From Saprospiraceae bacterium (lineage in GTDB: Bacteria > Bacteroidota > Bacteroidia > Chitinophagales > Saprospiraceae), in the NCBI GenBank assembly GCA_016714765.1, contig JADKCF010000001.1, positions 154,032 to 218,031 on the forward strand: DNA of 64,000 nt, read 5' to 3'. A model generated the notes under the pieces. The model made no database searches. It saw nothing but the letters and a program-made list of their open reading frames with translations, and was not told the origin of the DNA. The position numbers and the translations under genes are program-made. Below are positions 8,872 through 18,622 of this stretch, piece after piece (position 1 is the first letter of the stretch; each line of letters starts with the position of its first letter).

Positions 8872-8915
8872 TTTTATAGTATATCATAAAATCCGACCGA
8901 AAGTTTGTCAATATG

Positions 8916-10688
8916 TTAGATTTTTAGGATTTTAATCTCTACTCTTTGATTTTTCTGTCTGCCCTGTGCTGAAGTACTGTCAGTAAGCGGTTCGCGTTTA
9001 CCATATCCTTTAAAAGATATTCGCTTTTTATCGATACCCCTTTCGTATAAAAATTCTGATACTTTTTTAGCTCTCGCGGTGGATAATTTGTCACAATATT
9101 CATGTGGTGGTATAGTATTGGTGTGACCTCCAATTTCTACTTCCACTGTCGGATGGGCATTTAAAAACTCATATACTTCTTCCAGAATATCAAAATTTTC
9201 CTGTGTGATAGACGAACTATCGGCGGCAAAATTCAACTCATTAATTCTGAGTTTTTGTCCCAATGTAATCTTGGACATATCCAAATCCGGAATGAATTTT
9301 TCCCTTTTGACATTGAATGTGGCCGTAGCCATACATCCATTTTTATCTTTGACGTTCAGACTGTATTGTCCTGATCGGGCACCGGTTAGATTTTGGGTAG
9401 TAAGACCATTTGACCAGGCAAAGCTATAGTTTCCGGCACCACCACCTACATTGACTATTACTGAACCGTCGGGTTTGTCAGGGTTTGTGACTCTGTTATT
9501 GGCCACAAGTTCGATGGTGATAGGGTCAGGTTCTGCAAGAGTGATAGATGCCAGTGCTGAATTCATGTTTTTGTCTGTGACGGTAACTACATAGTTGCCT
9601 GCAGGTAGACCGGATGCTGTAGTGCCGGTGGCACCATCGATACTCCATTGATAAGTATATGGTCGGTTGCCACCGGAAGTACTGACCCTGATACTACCAT
9701 TGTTGCTACCTGTACATTTGATATTACTTTCTATGATCAGGATTGCATTGATTTGCTCAGCAGCGATATCTCCAAAGAGTAAATTGTAAAAACCAGCTCC
9801 ATCAGTACCTATCCAAATGTTGTCATTTTTGTCACAACCCAAACTTAAGGCTGCCTTACTTAAAGTAGCGGCATCTGCTGAATAATTTTCTATTTTCTCC
9901 TTGTACGGGTCATATCTGACGAGGATGTCCGAAGCAATGTAAATACGACCTTTGGAATCTATTACGAATTTATTGATCTTCCCCTTAAATTGTGAAGGGT
10001 CCAGTTTGACAGGGAATAATCTGTTATACTTATTGATTAAGAACATATCTTTATCACTTATGATCCACTGACCTTCATTGTTTTCGCAGGTGGCCAGCAT
10101 TTTGATTTTTTTATCCTGGATTTCCCATTTATCTCCATCTATTCGGAGGTATCCATTATCTGTACCAACCCAGAGTATTCGACTTTTGTCAGCATGCACA
10201 AAATTGATGATATTACTGACCAACTTGGAGTTTTCATTGTCATAGGCTTTAAACTTATTTGTGGTCACATTAAACTGATACAAACCATTATTTGTGCCTA
10301 TCCATAGATTACCTTCCAGATAGGCAATATCTGAAATGATCACCCCATCATCTGGTAATGAATAGCTGTTTTTGGATTTGAAATTATACACTGCTGAATT
10401 GGATGCCGCCCAAATATTATCTTTGCTGTCAGATGTTACATCTTTAATTTCGGTATTAGGAAAATAGACGTTATACTTACTTCCGTCCCCATTTGTTTCT
10501 ATGAGACCTTTGGATGAGGCCAGCCAGATTACATTTTTGTCATCGATAAATGTACTATTCACACGGGCATCAGTGCTAACTTTATTAAACCTGGCAATAG
10601 CGACCTCAGAAGAATCCGTCTGGGCAAAACCACTATATCCTTTGGATACAAACAAAATAAAAAAATATAAGTATAATCTGGTTTTCAT
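8916..10688 (-). CDS. propeller / SprB-repeat / OmpA-domain fusion protein
   Basis: A 590-residue exported protein with an N-terminal signal peptide (residues 1-22). Residues about 30-310 form repeated two-component-regulator-type propeller blades (NVIWLASSKGLIE, DNIWAASNSAVYN, NLWIGTNNGLYQF, ILWVGTDNGYLRI, NIWIGTDGAGFYN). Two SprB-like beta-sandwich repeats follow (about 318-390 and 395-460, with YTYQWSIDGATG and YSFAWSNGLTTQ). The C-terminus (about 475-590) is an OmpA-like peptidoglycan-binding domain with INELNFAADSSSI, IGGHTN, the NT-x-LS-x-x-RA-like stretch CDKLSTARAKKV and GYGKREPL. The protein would tie a sensor-like or adhesive propeller to the cell wall from the outer membrane. The domain order is unusual. 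It is a single gene. Confidence 0.82.
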   Translation of the reverse strand: MKTRLYLYFFILFVSKGYSGFAQTDSSEVAIARFNKVSTDARVNSTFIDDKNVIWLASSKGLIETNGDGSKYNVYFPNTEIKDVTSDSKDNIWAASNSAVYNFKSKNSYSLPDDGVIISDIAYLEGNLWIGTNNGLYQFNVTTNKFKAYDNENSKLVSNIINFVHADKSRILWVGTDNGYLRIDGDKWEIQDKKIKMLATCENNEGQWIISDKDMFLINKYNRLFPVKLDPSQFKGKINKFVIDSKGRIYIASDILVRYDPYKEKIENYSADAATLSKAALSLGCDKNDNIWIGTDGAGFYNLLFGDIAAEQINAILIIESNIKCTGSNNGSIRVSTSGGNRPYTYQWSIDGATGTTASGLPAGNYVVTVTDKNMNSALASITLAEPDPITIELVANNRVTNPDKPDGSVIVNVGGGAGNYSFAWSNGLTTQNLTGARSGQYSLNVKDKNGCMATATFNVKREKFIPDLDMSKITLGQKLRINELNFAADSSSITQENFDILEEVYEFLNAHPTVEVEIGGHTNTIPPHEYCDKLSTARAKKVSEFLYERGIDKKRISFKGYGKREPLTDSTSAQGRQKNQRVEIKILKI

Positions 10689-10772
10689 TTTATTGACTTT
10701 GTGATGAATATGTAAAACATGTAATTGAGCGTAATTATTTTATAAAAAAAGACGAGATGGATCATATTTTCT

Positions 10773-11828
10773 CTAGATTTCCTTGATCAGATATACATAA
10801 CTAGGGAAGTGGTCACTATACCCGGATTGATAAGCGTCGCCTGAAAATGTTCTGAAAGGGTAACCCTTATACTGTCCGGTGGGCTGCACCAGAAAAGCTT
10901 TATTGAAAATATTGGCTTTAAAGTAGTGATATCCTTCAGATTTTTTATCAGTCACCCCTTTAGTCATAATTATCTGGTCGAATAAACTCCACGCATCTCT
11001 GTAAGCATTGGATCCTTGTCCACGCCTGAACATATCTTCATATGGATTAAACATGCCTGTCTTGGGTACCTCTTTAATATTACTTACTGCCCTGAGATAA
11101 GATTTTATGCTTTCGTCAGTGGGGTCATCATTCAGGTCGCCCATCACAAAAACCTTCGAAGAAATGTTTACCTCCAACAAGGAATCTATCACACCTCTAC
11201 ATAGCTTTGCTCCACTATTGCGATGTTGTACAGTGATAGGTCCACCGCCCCTGGATGGCCAGTGATTGACAAGTACGTGGACGGTATCCATATCCAATAA
11301 GCCTTTGACATACAATACATCCCTTGTGTTGCGGCGTATTCCCTCATCAAAAATCATCAACGGTATGGCCCGATGGCTGATAGGGGTAAAATGTTTCGGG
11401 TTGTAAAGTAAGCCTACGTCTACGCCTCTTCCATCAGGAGAATTAAAGTGAATGATCTGATAGTTCCTGTCAGCTATAGAGGGTTGAAGGACAAGATCTT
11501 CCAGTACTTTACGGTTTTCTATTTCGGAAACCCCAAGAATAGATAAGCCTTGCTTCGCATCCTGTATACCTATCTGTGAGATGACATAAGCCATATTGGT
11601 GAGTTTTTCTTTATAGCGCTCCTCTGTCCAGGCTCTGGCTCCCGAAGGTAAAAATTCTTCATCATTGATCAGTGTATCATCAACGGTGTCAAATAAATTT
11701 TCGAGGTTATAAAAACCTACACTCAATATTTTGTATTGCTTTTTATTGTTTTGTGCGCTTAGATTGGCATTGATCAACAATACTGTACTTAATACAAGAC
11801 AAACCCAGCTTTTTTGTATTTGGTGCAT
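10773..11828 (-). CDS. exported endonuclease/exonuclease/phosphatase (EEP) family protein
   Basis: A metal-dependent phosphoesterase with a DNase I-like fold. The start is taken at the ATG 11828, which opens a signal peptide (CLVLSTVLLINANLSAQ). Visible catalytic landmarks: FYNLENLFD (Asn), GVSEIENR (metal-binding Glu), VNHWPSRGGG (His), GDLNDDPTD (Asp/Asn), and the terminal SDHFPSYVYL (Asp-His pair). The export signal means it acts outside the cytoplasm, on extracellular nucleic acid or other phosphodiesters. It is divergent from the TonB receptor at 11961. Genes of this type recur beside CarboxypepD_reg receptors and DUF5689 lipoproteins in Bacteroidota as I recall them, suggesting one uptake module. 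Confidence 0.85.
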   Translation of the reverse strand: MHQIQKSWVCLVLSTVLLINANLSAQNNKKQYKILSVGFYNLENLFDTVDDTLINDEEFLPSGARAWTEERYKEKLTNMAYVISQIGIQDAKQGLSILGVSEIENRKVLEDLVLQPSIADRNYQIIHFNSPDGRGVDVGLLYNPKHFTPISHRAIPLMIFDEGIRRNTRDVLYVKGLLDMDTVHVLVNHWPSRGGGPITVQHRNSGAKLCRGVIDSLLEVNISSKVFVMGDLNDDPTDESIKSYLRAVSNIKEVPKTGMFNPYEDMFRRGQGSNAYRDAWSLFDQIIMTKGVTDKKSEGYHYFKANIFNKAFLVQPTGQYKGYPFRTFSGDAYQSGYSDHFPSYVYLIKEI

Positions 11829-11846
11829 AATATGATTTATTATCTG

Positions 11847-11854
11847 CAAAGATA
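11847..11854 (-). promoter_or_regulatory. Bacteroidota-type -7 box (TATCTTTG on minus strand)
   Basis: Plus strand CAAAGATA, 18 bases upstream of the phosphoesterase ATG at 11828; exact TAnnTTTG match. Confidence 0.55.
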
Positions 11855-11960
11855 TGTGTAAGGTCTATACATTTACAGAATGTGAAGAAAATATATTTAT
11901 AAATATAAAAAATTAATAATAGTATGTATCTTTACATCCTCATTTCAATAAGACCACCTG

Positions 11961-14723
11961 ATGATAAGACGAGATAAATTTAGCATGGTTGTTGTTTTTT
12001 TGTTTTTTAATGTAATTTTAACAAATGCACAGGATATAAAAGGCAAACTACGAGACAATACTACAAAACAAGAGCAAGCTGCTATTCAGCTAACCTTAAA
12101 AGGTAAAGATGTTCAAGTATATACCAATGCGGCAGGAAATTTTATTTTTAAAGATGTTTCTCCCGGAAAATATATTATCTCGGCTACTTACGGCCTGTCA
12201 GTAGTGGACATCAGTAATGTAGAAATCGAATCCTCAGACGTAAATTTGGGAGACATTTATGTAGATGTACCCGTCACATCTTCCACTTCAAATGACATAG
12301 CCATTCTGGATATTTCTGAATTGGCAGGTATAGAAAATGAAAATGATAACTTTTCCAGTGCATTGGGCGCAGGTAGGGATCAGTTTGTCAATTCGGCAGC
12401 TTATAATCTAAGTTCAGGTAGGTTTAGACCTCGGGGTTATTTTAATGAAGACTCAGAAATGCTTATGAATGGTATGCTCATGAATGATCAGGATGACGGG
12501 AGAGTACAGTGGAATGAGTGGAGTGGACTTAATGATGTCTTGCGAAATCAGACTCAGGTTCTGAATCTTCAGTCCAACGATTACACTTTCGGCGGTATTG
12601 GAGGGGCGACTTTTGTAGACCTTAGAGCAGCTAGTCAGCGGGAAGGTACCAAAGCTGTCTATTCTCTTTCCAACAGATCTTATCAACACCGCCTGATGAT
12701 CACTCACAGTACCGGACTAATGAAAAATGGCTGGGCTTTCAGTGGCTCCTTATCACACAGGTATGGAACCCAGGGATACATAAAAGGTACTTATTTTCAG
12801 GGCACCAGTTTTTTTGCATCTGTGGACAGAAAAATCAACGAAAATCATACCTTGAATCTGGTAGTATTGGGAGCTCCCATGAGGAGAGGCAGGTCTACTG
12901 GAAGCATACAGGAAATGAATGATCTCTCCGGATCCAATTTTTACAATGGTAACTGGGGATTTCAGAATGGAGAAATCAGAAACTCCAGAGAGTATCGTAT
13001 CAATCAACCAATAGCGATGCTCAGACATGATTGGAAAATATCTCATAGAACAAATCTATTGACCAATATCGGAGTACAATGGGGGACATTTGCTTCCACT
13101 CGGATCAATCAATACAATTCACCAGACCCAAGACCGGACTACTACAGGAGGTTGCCAAGTTATGCCACGGATCCGTTTGTCAAGGAGTTGCTGACCAACT
13201 ACCTGAAAGCAGATGAAAGCAACAGGCAAGTAGACTGGCAAAACCTTTACAGTGCCAATGCCACTAATATTCAGACCATATATGATGTAGATGGTATCCC
13301 TGGTAATAACATTACCGGCAAGATGGCAGCCTACATGGTAGAAGAGGAACATTCAGATAATCAGAAGTTTAATTTTAATACTGTTTTAAATTCAGTGCTT
13401 ACAGACCGCCTGAGTATAGTAAGTGGATTACAGTATCTGAAGGAAAATGTACACTTTTACCGTCAGATGGATGATTTGCTGGGAGCAGACTTTTTTGTGG
13501 ACTACAATAATTTTGCGATAAGAGATTTTCCTAACAATCCTGATATTCTCCAGTTTGACCTTAACAGGCCTAACAGGCTCATCAAAAAAGGAGATGTTTT
13601 CGGACATGATTACAATATAAATACTTCAAGGGCTTCATTGTGGAGTCAGGCGATATTTAAAACAGGTAAAGTAGATTATTTCGCAGCCATTAATCTCGTA
13701 AATCAGTCTTTTTATAGGGAAGGATTTACTAAAACGGGCCTCTTCCCGGATAACTCACTTGGTAAGTCTGAAGCCCAAAACTTCCTGAATTATGGTGTGA
13801 AAGGAGGTATTACTTATAAAATTAATGGTCGTAACTATCTGGTTGCTAATGGTTCTTATCGTACAAGGGCACCATTTGCTAATGAAGTTTACGTCTCTCC
13901 TCGTAACAGGGATCAGGTTGTTAAAAATCTGACAAGCGAAAAAATTACTGCAGCCGAATTGTCTTACCTTATCCGATATACTAAAATTAAGGGCCGCATC
14001 TCCGGGTTTTTCTCTGAGTTCAAAGATAAGCTGAACAACGATGTGTACTATCATGAAGAATTTCAGACCTTTGTCAATTATATACAAACCGGTATCAACA
14101 GACGCCATTTAGGAGTAGAGCTTGGACTCGAGTACAATCTGAATGCAAGAATTTCTATGACGGCAGCTGGATCGATAGGACAGTATATATTTACAAGTCG
14201 ACCGGTTGCTACTATTTCCAGGGACAACAGTGCAGAAGATTTTGTGCAGGGACGCACCATTTATATCAACAACTATTATGTGCCTGGTATGCCTCAGCAA
14301 GCCGGAACAGTAGGTATCAGATACAATAGTCCCAAATACTGGTTTGTAAATATGAATGTCAACGGTTTTGCTAAAAATTATCTTAGTTTTAACCCTGACA
14401 GAAGAACAGCGGAGGCAGTTAGTGGTATCAATGCCACCGAACAAAGCGAATTGTATCAGTCTATCATTGCTGAAGAAAAACTTCCGGATGCCATTACAGT
14501 GGATATTTTTTGCGGTAAATCTTTCAGATTTAAGGACAGGAGTACACTGGCTTTCAACCTGAGTGTTGCTAATGTACTCAATAACCGGAACTTTAAAACA
14601 GGAGGCTTCGAACAGCTGAGATTCGATACAGATACCCGTGATGTCAATAAATTTCCACCAAGATATTTTTATGCTTTTGGCACCAATTTCAGTTTGAACG
14701 TAAGTTACATTTTCCCAAGATAA
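11961..14723 (+). CDS. TonB-dependent outer-membrane receptor with CarboxypepD_reg domain
   Basis: A 920-residue outer-membrane beta-barrel for energised uptake of a large substrate. It has a signal peptide (residues 1-23, ending TNAQ), then a carboxypeptidase regulatory-like beta-sandwich (about 24-105: DIKGKLRDNTTKQEQAAIQL ... GNFIFKDVSPGKYIIS), a plug domain (about 110-220, FRPRGYFNEDSEMLMNG), and a long barrel with many alternating strands ending YAFGTNFSLNVSYIFPR. The next gene, a DUF5689 lipoprotein, follows 29 bases downstream and is probably its surface partner, and the exported phosphoesterase is divergent. The substrate is not visible from the sequence; nucleic acid breakdown products or phosphate esters are an inference from the neighbour. 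Confidence 0.88.
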   Translation: MIRRDKFSMVVVFLFFNVILTNAQDIKGKLRDNTTKQEQAAIQLTLKGKDVQVYTNAAGNFIFKDVSPGKYIISATYGLSVVDISNVEIESSDVNLGDIYVDVPVTSSTSNDIAILDISELAGIENENDNFSSALGAGRDQFVNSAAYNLSSGRFRPRGYFNEDSEMLMNGMLMNDQDDGRVQWNEWSGLNDVLRNQTQVLNLQSNDYTFGGIGGATFVDLRAASQREGTKAVYSLSNRSYQHRLMITHSTGLMKNGWAFSGSLSHRYGTQGYIKGTYFQGTSFFASVDRKINENHTLNLVVLGAPMRRGRSTGSIQEMNDLSGSNFYNGNWGFQNGEIRNSREYRINQPIAMLRHDWKISHRTNLLTNIGVQWGTFASTRINQYNSPDPRPDYYRRLPSYATDPFVKELLTNYLKADESNRQVDWQNLYSANATNIQTIYDVDGIPGNNITGKMAAYMVEEEHSDNQKFNFNTVLNSVLTDRLSIVSGLQYLKENVHFYRQMDDLLGADFFVDYNNFAIRDFPNNPDILQFDLNRPNRLIKKGDVFGHDYNINTSRASLWSQAIFKTGKVDYFAAINLVNQSFYREGFTKTGLFPDNSLGKSEAQNFLNYGVKGGITYKINGRNYLVANGSYRTRAPFANEVYVSPRNRDQVVKNLTSEKITAAELSYLIRYTKIKGRISGFFSEFKDKLNNDVYYHEEFQTFVNYIQTGINRRHLGVELGLEYNLNARISMTAAGSIGQYIFTSRPVATISRDNSAEDFVQGRTIYINNYYVPGMPQQAGTVGIRYNSPKYWFVNMNVNGFAKNYLSFNPDRRTAEAVSGINATEQSELYQSIIAEEKLPDAITVDIFCGKSFRFKDRSTLAFNLSVANVLNNRNFKTGGFEQLRFDTDTRDVNKFPPRYFYAFGTNFSLNVSYIFPR

Positions 14724-14752
14724 ATTTCATCATTCACAAAATAAAATAAAAA

Positions 14753-16831
14753 ATGAGATCTTTGATAATAAGGAGTCTTTTTCTGATTACCGGCTTTTGT
14801 GCTGTCATTACTATTACAGGATGTTTAAAGGGTGAGTTTGATGCTCCACCCACGGGTTTTCCTGAGATTACCAGCGATAAAATTTTGACTTTTGATAAAC
14901 TTTTTGAAAAGCTCAAAACAACATCAGTCACCCCTATCCTGGAAGAAAAATATCTGGAAGCACTTGTCGTAGCTGATGACAAATCAGGTAATTTTTATAA
15001 AAACCTGATTATTAAGGATATCAATGGCGAATTGGGGCTTTCAGTGAGCATAGATGATTATAACCTGAATGCCAACTATCCGGTAGGGCAAAAGATTTAT
15101 ATATTCCTTAAAGATCTAACGATAGGGTATTATGAAGGTTTACCTACATTAGGTATCAAAGAAGGAACGACCGTAGGCCGTATACCGGCTGGGATTTATA
15201 AGTCTATGATTTTTAAGGGACAAAGCGGTTTGCCGGTTACACCATTGAAAGTCAATATTTCAGACCTGAATTCCAAACATTTTAATAGACTGATCGAACT
15301 CGAAGGAATGCAGTTTAAAACAGCTACAGCAAGTACTACTTTTGCTGACCCTAATCCTGCAGATCCTCAATCTGTCAATCACACCCTGGTAAATTGTGCC
15401 AATAAGGAAATAGTACTGAGAAACAGTGGTTTTGCGGACTTTGCTGGCCTGGTAGTTCCTTCCGGCAATGGTAATATTGTCTGTGTTTACAGTTACTATA
15501 GAAATGCCGCACAGCTGTTCATCAGAGATACAACTGATATTAAATTTAAAGCTGCTCGCTGCGGTGGAGGCGGACCCACCGGTTCACAGGTGAGTATACA
15601 GAATTTGAGAGCACAATATACCGGAACTGCACAGACACTGACGTCCAATTTTGTGAAAGGAATAGTCATTTCTGATAGTTCCAATAAAAACATCAATGGA
15701 CAGAACATGGTGGTTCAGGATGGTGAATATGGTATATTGCTAAGATTCAAGTCTGCCATCAATGTACCTCTTGGTTCTGAAGTGAAAGTTGGCCTGACAG
15801 GTGGTGAGCTTTCTGAATACAATAAATTACTTCAGGTTCAAAATCTTGAGAATTCATCGGTAGAGTTGGTGTCATCCAACAATATAATAACTCCAAAAGT
15901 ACTAACAGTGTCGCAAATAGATATTGCAAAACATGAATCGACGCTCATAAAAGTAGAAAATGCCACCCTCACAGGAGGAAGTAAGTTTGCAGATAAATTG
16001 AAAGTAAAAGATGCTAGTGGTGAAATAGATTTATTTACATTAACGGCTGCTACATTTTCAGGCACTGCTATACCTACGGGCACAGTGACTGTGGTGGCCA
16101 TAGTTTCTGAATTCACTTCAGGCAAACAATTAACCATCAGGAATGCCGGTGATGTAACTGGTGGCGGACCATGTGATACTTCTGTAACAACAGCAGATTG
16201 TGATGGCGATGGTGTAGCCAATGGTCAGGACTGTTCACCGTCCAATGCAGCCATTTATCCTGGAGGCTCATGTGATGATGGAAATGAAGCCACCGTAAAT
16301 GACCAGTATGATACCCAGTGTGTATGTAAAGGAAGTGCTCCGGGAGCTGGTATCAATGAGAATTTCAGCAGTCAGATGAATAACGTAGATATAACCTTAC
16401 AAGGATGGGCCAATGTAGCAGTGAAAGGGAATAGAAAATGGCAAGGCAAACTTTTCAGTGGTAATACCTATGCTCAGGCCACTGCTTTTGGTACTACAGC
16501 ACCTGCCGAAATGGAGACATGGCTTATCAGCCCTGTTGTAAATACTGCCACGGCTTCTATGCTTTCATTTGAGAGTGCAAAAGCATTTTGGGTGCACGAT
16601 GGTCTGTCAGTTTGGGTAACCAGTAACTATACTGGAGATCCTGCCACCACCAGCTGGACTAAGTTGACAGCCAAAGTTGCTGTAACAACCGATCCTGACA
16701 ATACATTCATCCCTTCTGGCAATATTGATCTCAAATCATATGGAGCCAATGTCAGAGTTGGTTTTAAGTATGAAGGTACACAGGCACTGAACACATCGAC
16801 TTATCGTATTGATAATGTTAAAGTGAACTAA
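14753..16831 (+). CDS. DUF5689 lipoprotein with metal-binding motif and choice-of-anchor J domain
   Basis: A 692-residue surface lipoprotein candidate (lipobox ITITGC, Cys near 24). Two DUF5689-type beta domains make up the first two thirds (about 45-265 and 280-475, each with an OB-like strand set and a V-x-N-x-SDL or V-x-SQID turn). A short Asp/Cys-rich segment follows (about 483-530: DCDGDGVANGQDCSPSN and CDDGNEATVND), matching the calcium/metal-binding motif seen in many Bacteroidota secreted proteins. Last is a choice-of-anchor J beta-sandwich (about 535-692: ETWLISPVVN, SYGANVRVGFKYEG, TYRIDNVKVN). It is in an operon with the TonB receptor upstream. Probably the substrate-capturing lid or accessory of that receptor. 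Confidence 0.8.
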   Translation: MRSLIIRSLFLITGFCAVITITGCLKGEFDAPPTGFPEITSDKILTFDKLFEKLKTTSVTPILEEKYLEALVVADDKSGNFYKNLIIKDINGELGLSVSIDDYNLNANYPVGQKIYIFLKDLTIGYYEGLPTLGIKEGTTVGRIPAGIYKSMIFKGQSGLPVTPLKVNISDLNSKHFNRLIELEGMQFKTATASTTFADPNPADPQSVNHTLVNCANKEIVLRNSGFADFAGLVVPSGNGNIVCVYSYYRNAAQLFIRDTTDIKFKAARCGGGGPTGSQVSIQNLRAQYTGTAQTLTSNFVKGIVISDSSNKNINGQNMVVQDGEYGILLRFKSAINVPLGSEVKVGLTGGELSEYNKLLQVQNLENSSVELVSSNNIITPKVLTVSQIDIAKHESTLIKVENATLTGGSKFADKLKVKDASGEIDLFTLTAATFSGTAIPTGTVTVVAIVSEFTSGKQLTIRNAGDVTGGGPCDTSVTTADCDGDGVANGQDCSPSNAAIYPGGSCDDGNEATVNDQYDTQCVCKGSAPGAGINENFSSQMNNVDITLQGWANVAVKGNRKWQGKLFSGNTYAQATAFGTTAPAEMETWLISPVVNTATASMLSFESAKAFWVHDGLSVWVTSNYTGDPATTSWTKLTAKVAVTTDPDNTFIPSGNIDLKSYGANVRVGFKYEGTQALNTSTYRIDNVKVN

Positions 16832-16903
16832 GCAATTTGTTTCATTCTGGTGTAAATTTACTGTCTGTTATATTATAGCACCACTTGATTCGTAGCACAA
16901 AGG

Positions 16904-18532
16904 TTAATCATAAAACCTGAACTCTTCAGCATCGAACATACCCATATCACTGATTTTGATCTTTGGGATGACAAGCAGTGCCATGAAAGACAATGTCATA
17001 TATGGAGCATGTAATTTGCATCCACATGACTTGACAAATTCTGAAATCTGACTGTAACTGAGTCCGATTTCATCTGCGGATCTATCGCTCATCAAACCGG
17101 CAATAGGCAAGGATATTTGTTTTTCGTTATCATGAGTGACAGCTGAGAGTCCTCCTTTGGATGCTATCAGCATATTGATAGCACGGCAGATGAGTTCGTC
17201 ATTGTCACCTACTGCTATGATATTGTGTGAGTCATGTGCCACAGTAGATGCAATGGCACACCCTTTGAGCCCAAAATGACGAATGAAACCTAAAGCCGGA
17301 GGAGCATCAGCAGCATATCGGTTTACTACACATATTTTTAGCACATCGCAGGTTGGGTCCGATAAAACATATCCATCTTCTGTGGGTAGACTTGCCCAGG
17401 ACTTTTCAGTAATCAGTGAGCCATCAATAGCATCTATCACTGGAAAGGCACTACCGCGATCACTAATCTGTAATGCATCGGGAGTGATTTGTTTTTCTCT
17501 TCTAAAGTGATTAATGAGGGTTCCCTTACGTTCTTGTAGTAGAGATTTTCCTTTTTGGAAGTATGGATGACCATTGATAAAAGTATGGGTAATATTCCAG
17601 TCTTTTGTGTCATTGATGATGATAAAATCTGCATTATCTCCCGGTCTGAGAGTGCCTACCGGCAATTGGTAATGCTGTACAGGATTAATACATGCTATCT
17701 GCAAAATGTCAAATAAATCATACCCGAGTGATAAAGCTCTTTTAACCAGCAGATTTATATGACCAATGATAAGGTCATCCGGGTGTTTATCATCACTGCA
17801 TAGCATTACTTGCTCCGGATGGCTTTGTATTAATGTATGAAGCGCTTCGAAATTTTTAGCTGCAGATCCTTCTCTGATAATGATTTTCATGCCATACTTG
17901 AGTTTGTTCAGTGCTTCTGCCAGTGTGTAACACTCATGGTCTGTGGTGATACCACGAGAGATGTATCTGGCAGCGGCGTCTCCCATCAGTCCGGGTGCGT
18001 GACCATCTACCGGTTTATTGTGCTTTTTAGCGCTGTTGATTTTAGCAAGTACTGACGGATCATCATTCAACACACCGGGGTAATTCATCATTTCTGAGAG
18101 ATACCATATATCATCAGATGCCATAAGTGCCTCCACATCCTCAGGACCCAGGACAGCACCTGCGTGTTCGAATGAGGTAGCAGGCACACAGGATGGTGCA
18201 CCAAAAAAGAACTTCAATCCTGCATTTGCAGCATTTTCTATCATAAACCTTACTCCTTCCATGCCACAAACATTGGCGATTTCGTGGGGATCAGAGACAG
18301 TGGCAACAGTGCCATGACCCAGGGCAATTTTGGCAAACTCATATGGAGTGACCATAGAACTCTCAATGTGAATATGAGCATCAATGAAACCAGGTAAAAT
18401 AAACTGGTCTTCAACATCGTCTTTGGGTACTACGGATAAAATCTTGCCATCTTGTATGTTGATTTCTCCTTTGTAAATTTTTCTTTGATAAATATCAATA
18501 ATATGTCCTTGTACTGATGTTAGATTTTCCAT
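16904..18532 (-). CDS. ade: adenine deaminase
   Basis: Amidohydrolase converting adenine to hypoxanthine and ammonia in purine salvage (EC 3.5.4.2). The 542-residue protein has the metal-binding FIDAHIHIESSM, the SDPHEIANVCG block, HAPGL, TTDHECYT and the CSDDKHPDDL signature, then the small-domain GDNADFIIIND. All are in the order expected for the Ade family; length is normal. It lies downstream of slyD but a terminator stands between them, so it likely has its own promoter. Confidence 0.95.
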   Translation of the reverse strand: MENLTSVQGHIIDIYQRKIYKGEINIQDGKILSVVPKDDVEDQFILPGFIDAHIHIESSMVTPYEFAKIALGHGTVATVSDPHEIANVCGMEGVRFMIENAANAGLKFFFGAPSCVPATSFEHAGAVLGPEDVEALMASDDIWYLSEMMNYPGVLNDDPSVLAKINSAKKHNKPVDGHAPGLMGDAAARYISRGITTDHECYTLAEALNKLKYGMKIIIREGSAAKNFEALHTLIQSHPEQVMLCSDDKHPDDLIIGHINLLVKRALSLGYDLFDILQIACINPVQHYQLPVGTLRPGDNADFIIINDTKDWNITHTFINGHPYFQKGKSLLQERKGTLINHFRREKQITPDALQISDRGSAFPVIDAIDGSLITEKSWASLPTEDGYVLSDPTCDVLKICVVNRYAADAPPALGFIRHFGLKGCAIASTVAHDSHNIIAVGDNDELICRAINMLIASKGGLSAVTHDNEKQISLPIAGLMSDRSADEIGLSYSQISEFVKSCGCKLHAPYMTLSFMALLVIPKIKISDMGMFDAEEFRFYD

Positions 18533-18563
18533 TTTAATAAATATTTTTGGTCAAGTTAATAAA

Positions 18564-18597
18564 AAAAGTGTCCCTGAAAAAATCAGAAACACTTTTC
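18564..18597 (-). terminator. Rho-independent terminator of slyD
   Basis: Read on the minus strand, an imperfect stem (AAAAGTGT ... ACACTTTT with an inner CTGA/TCAG pairing) is followed by a T run. It lies between slyD and ade. Confidence 0.7.
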
Positions 18598-18622
18598 CTG
18601 GTTTATAATTTATAAAAGTACA

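Noticed and set aside
11961..14723. Several minus-strand frames over 60 codons inside the TonB receptor gene
   Set aside because: They overlap a clearly conserved receptor on the plus strand and have no recognisable motifs.
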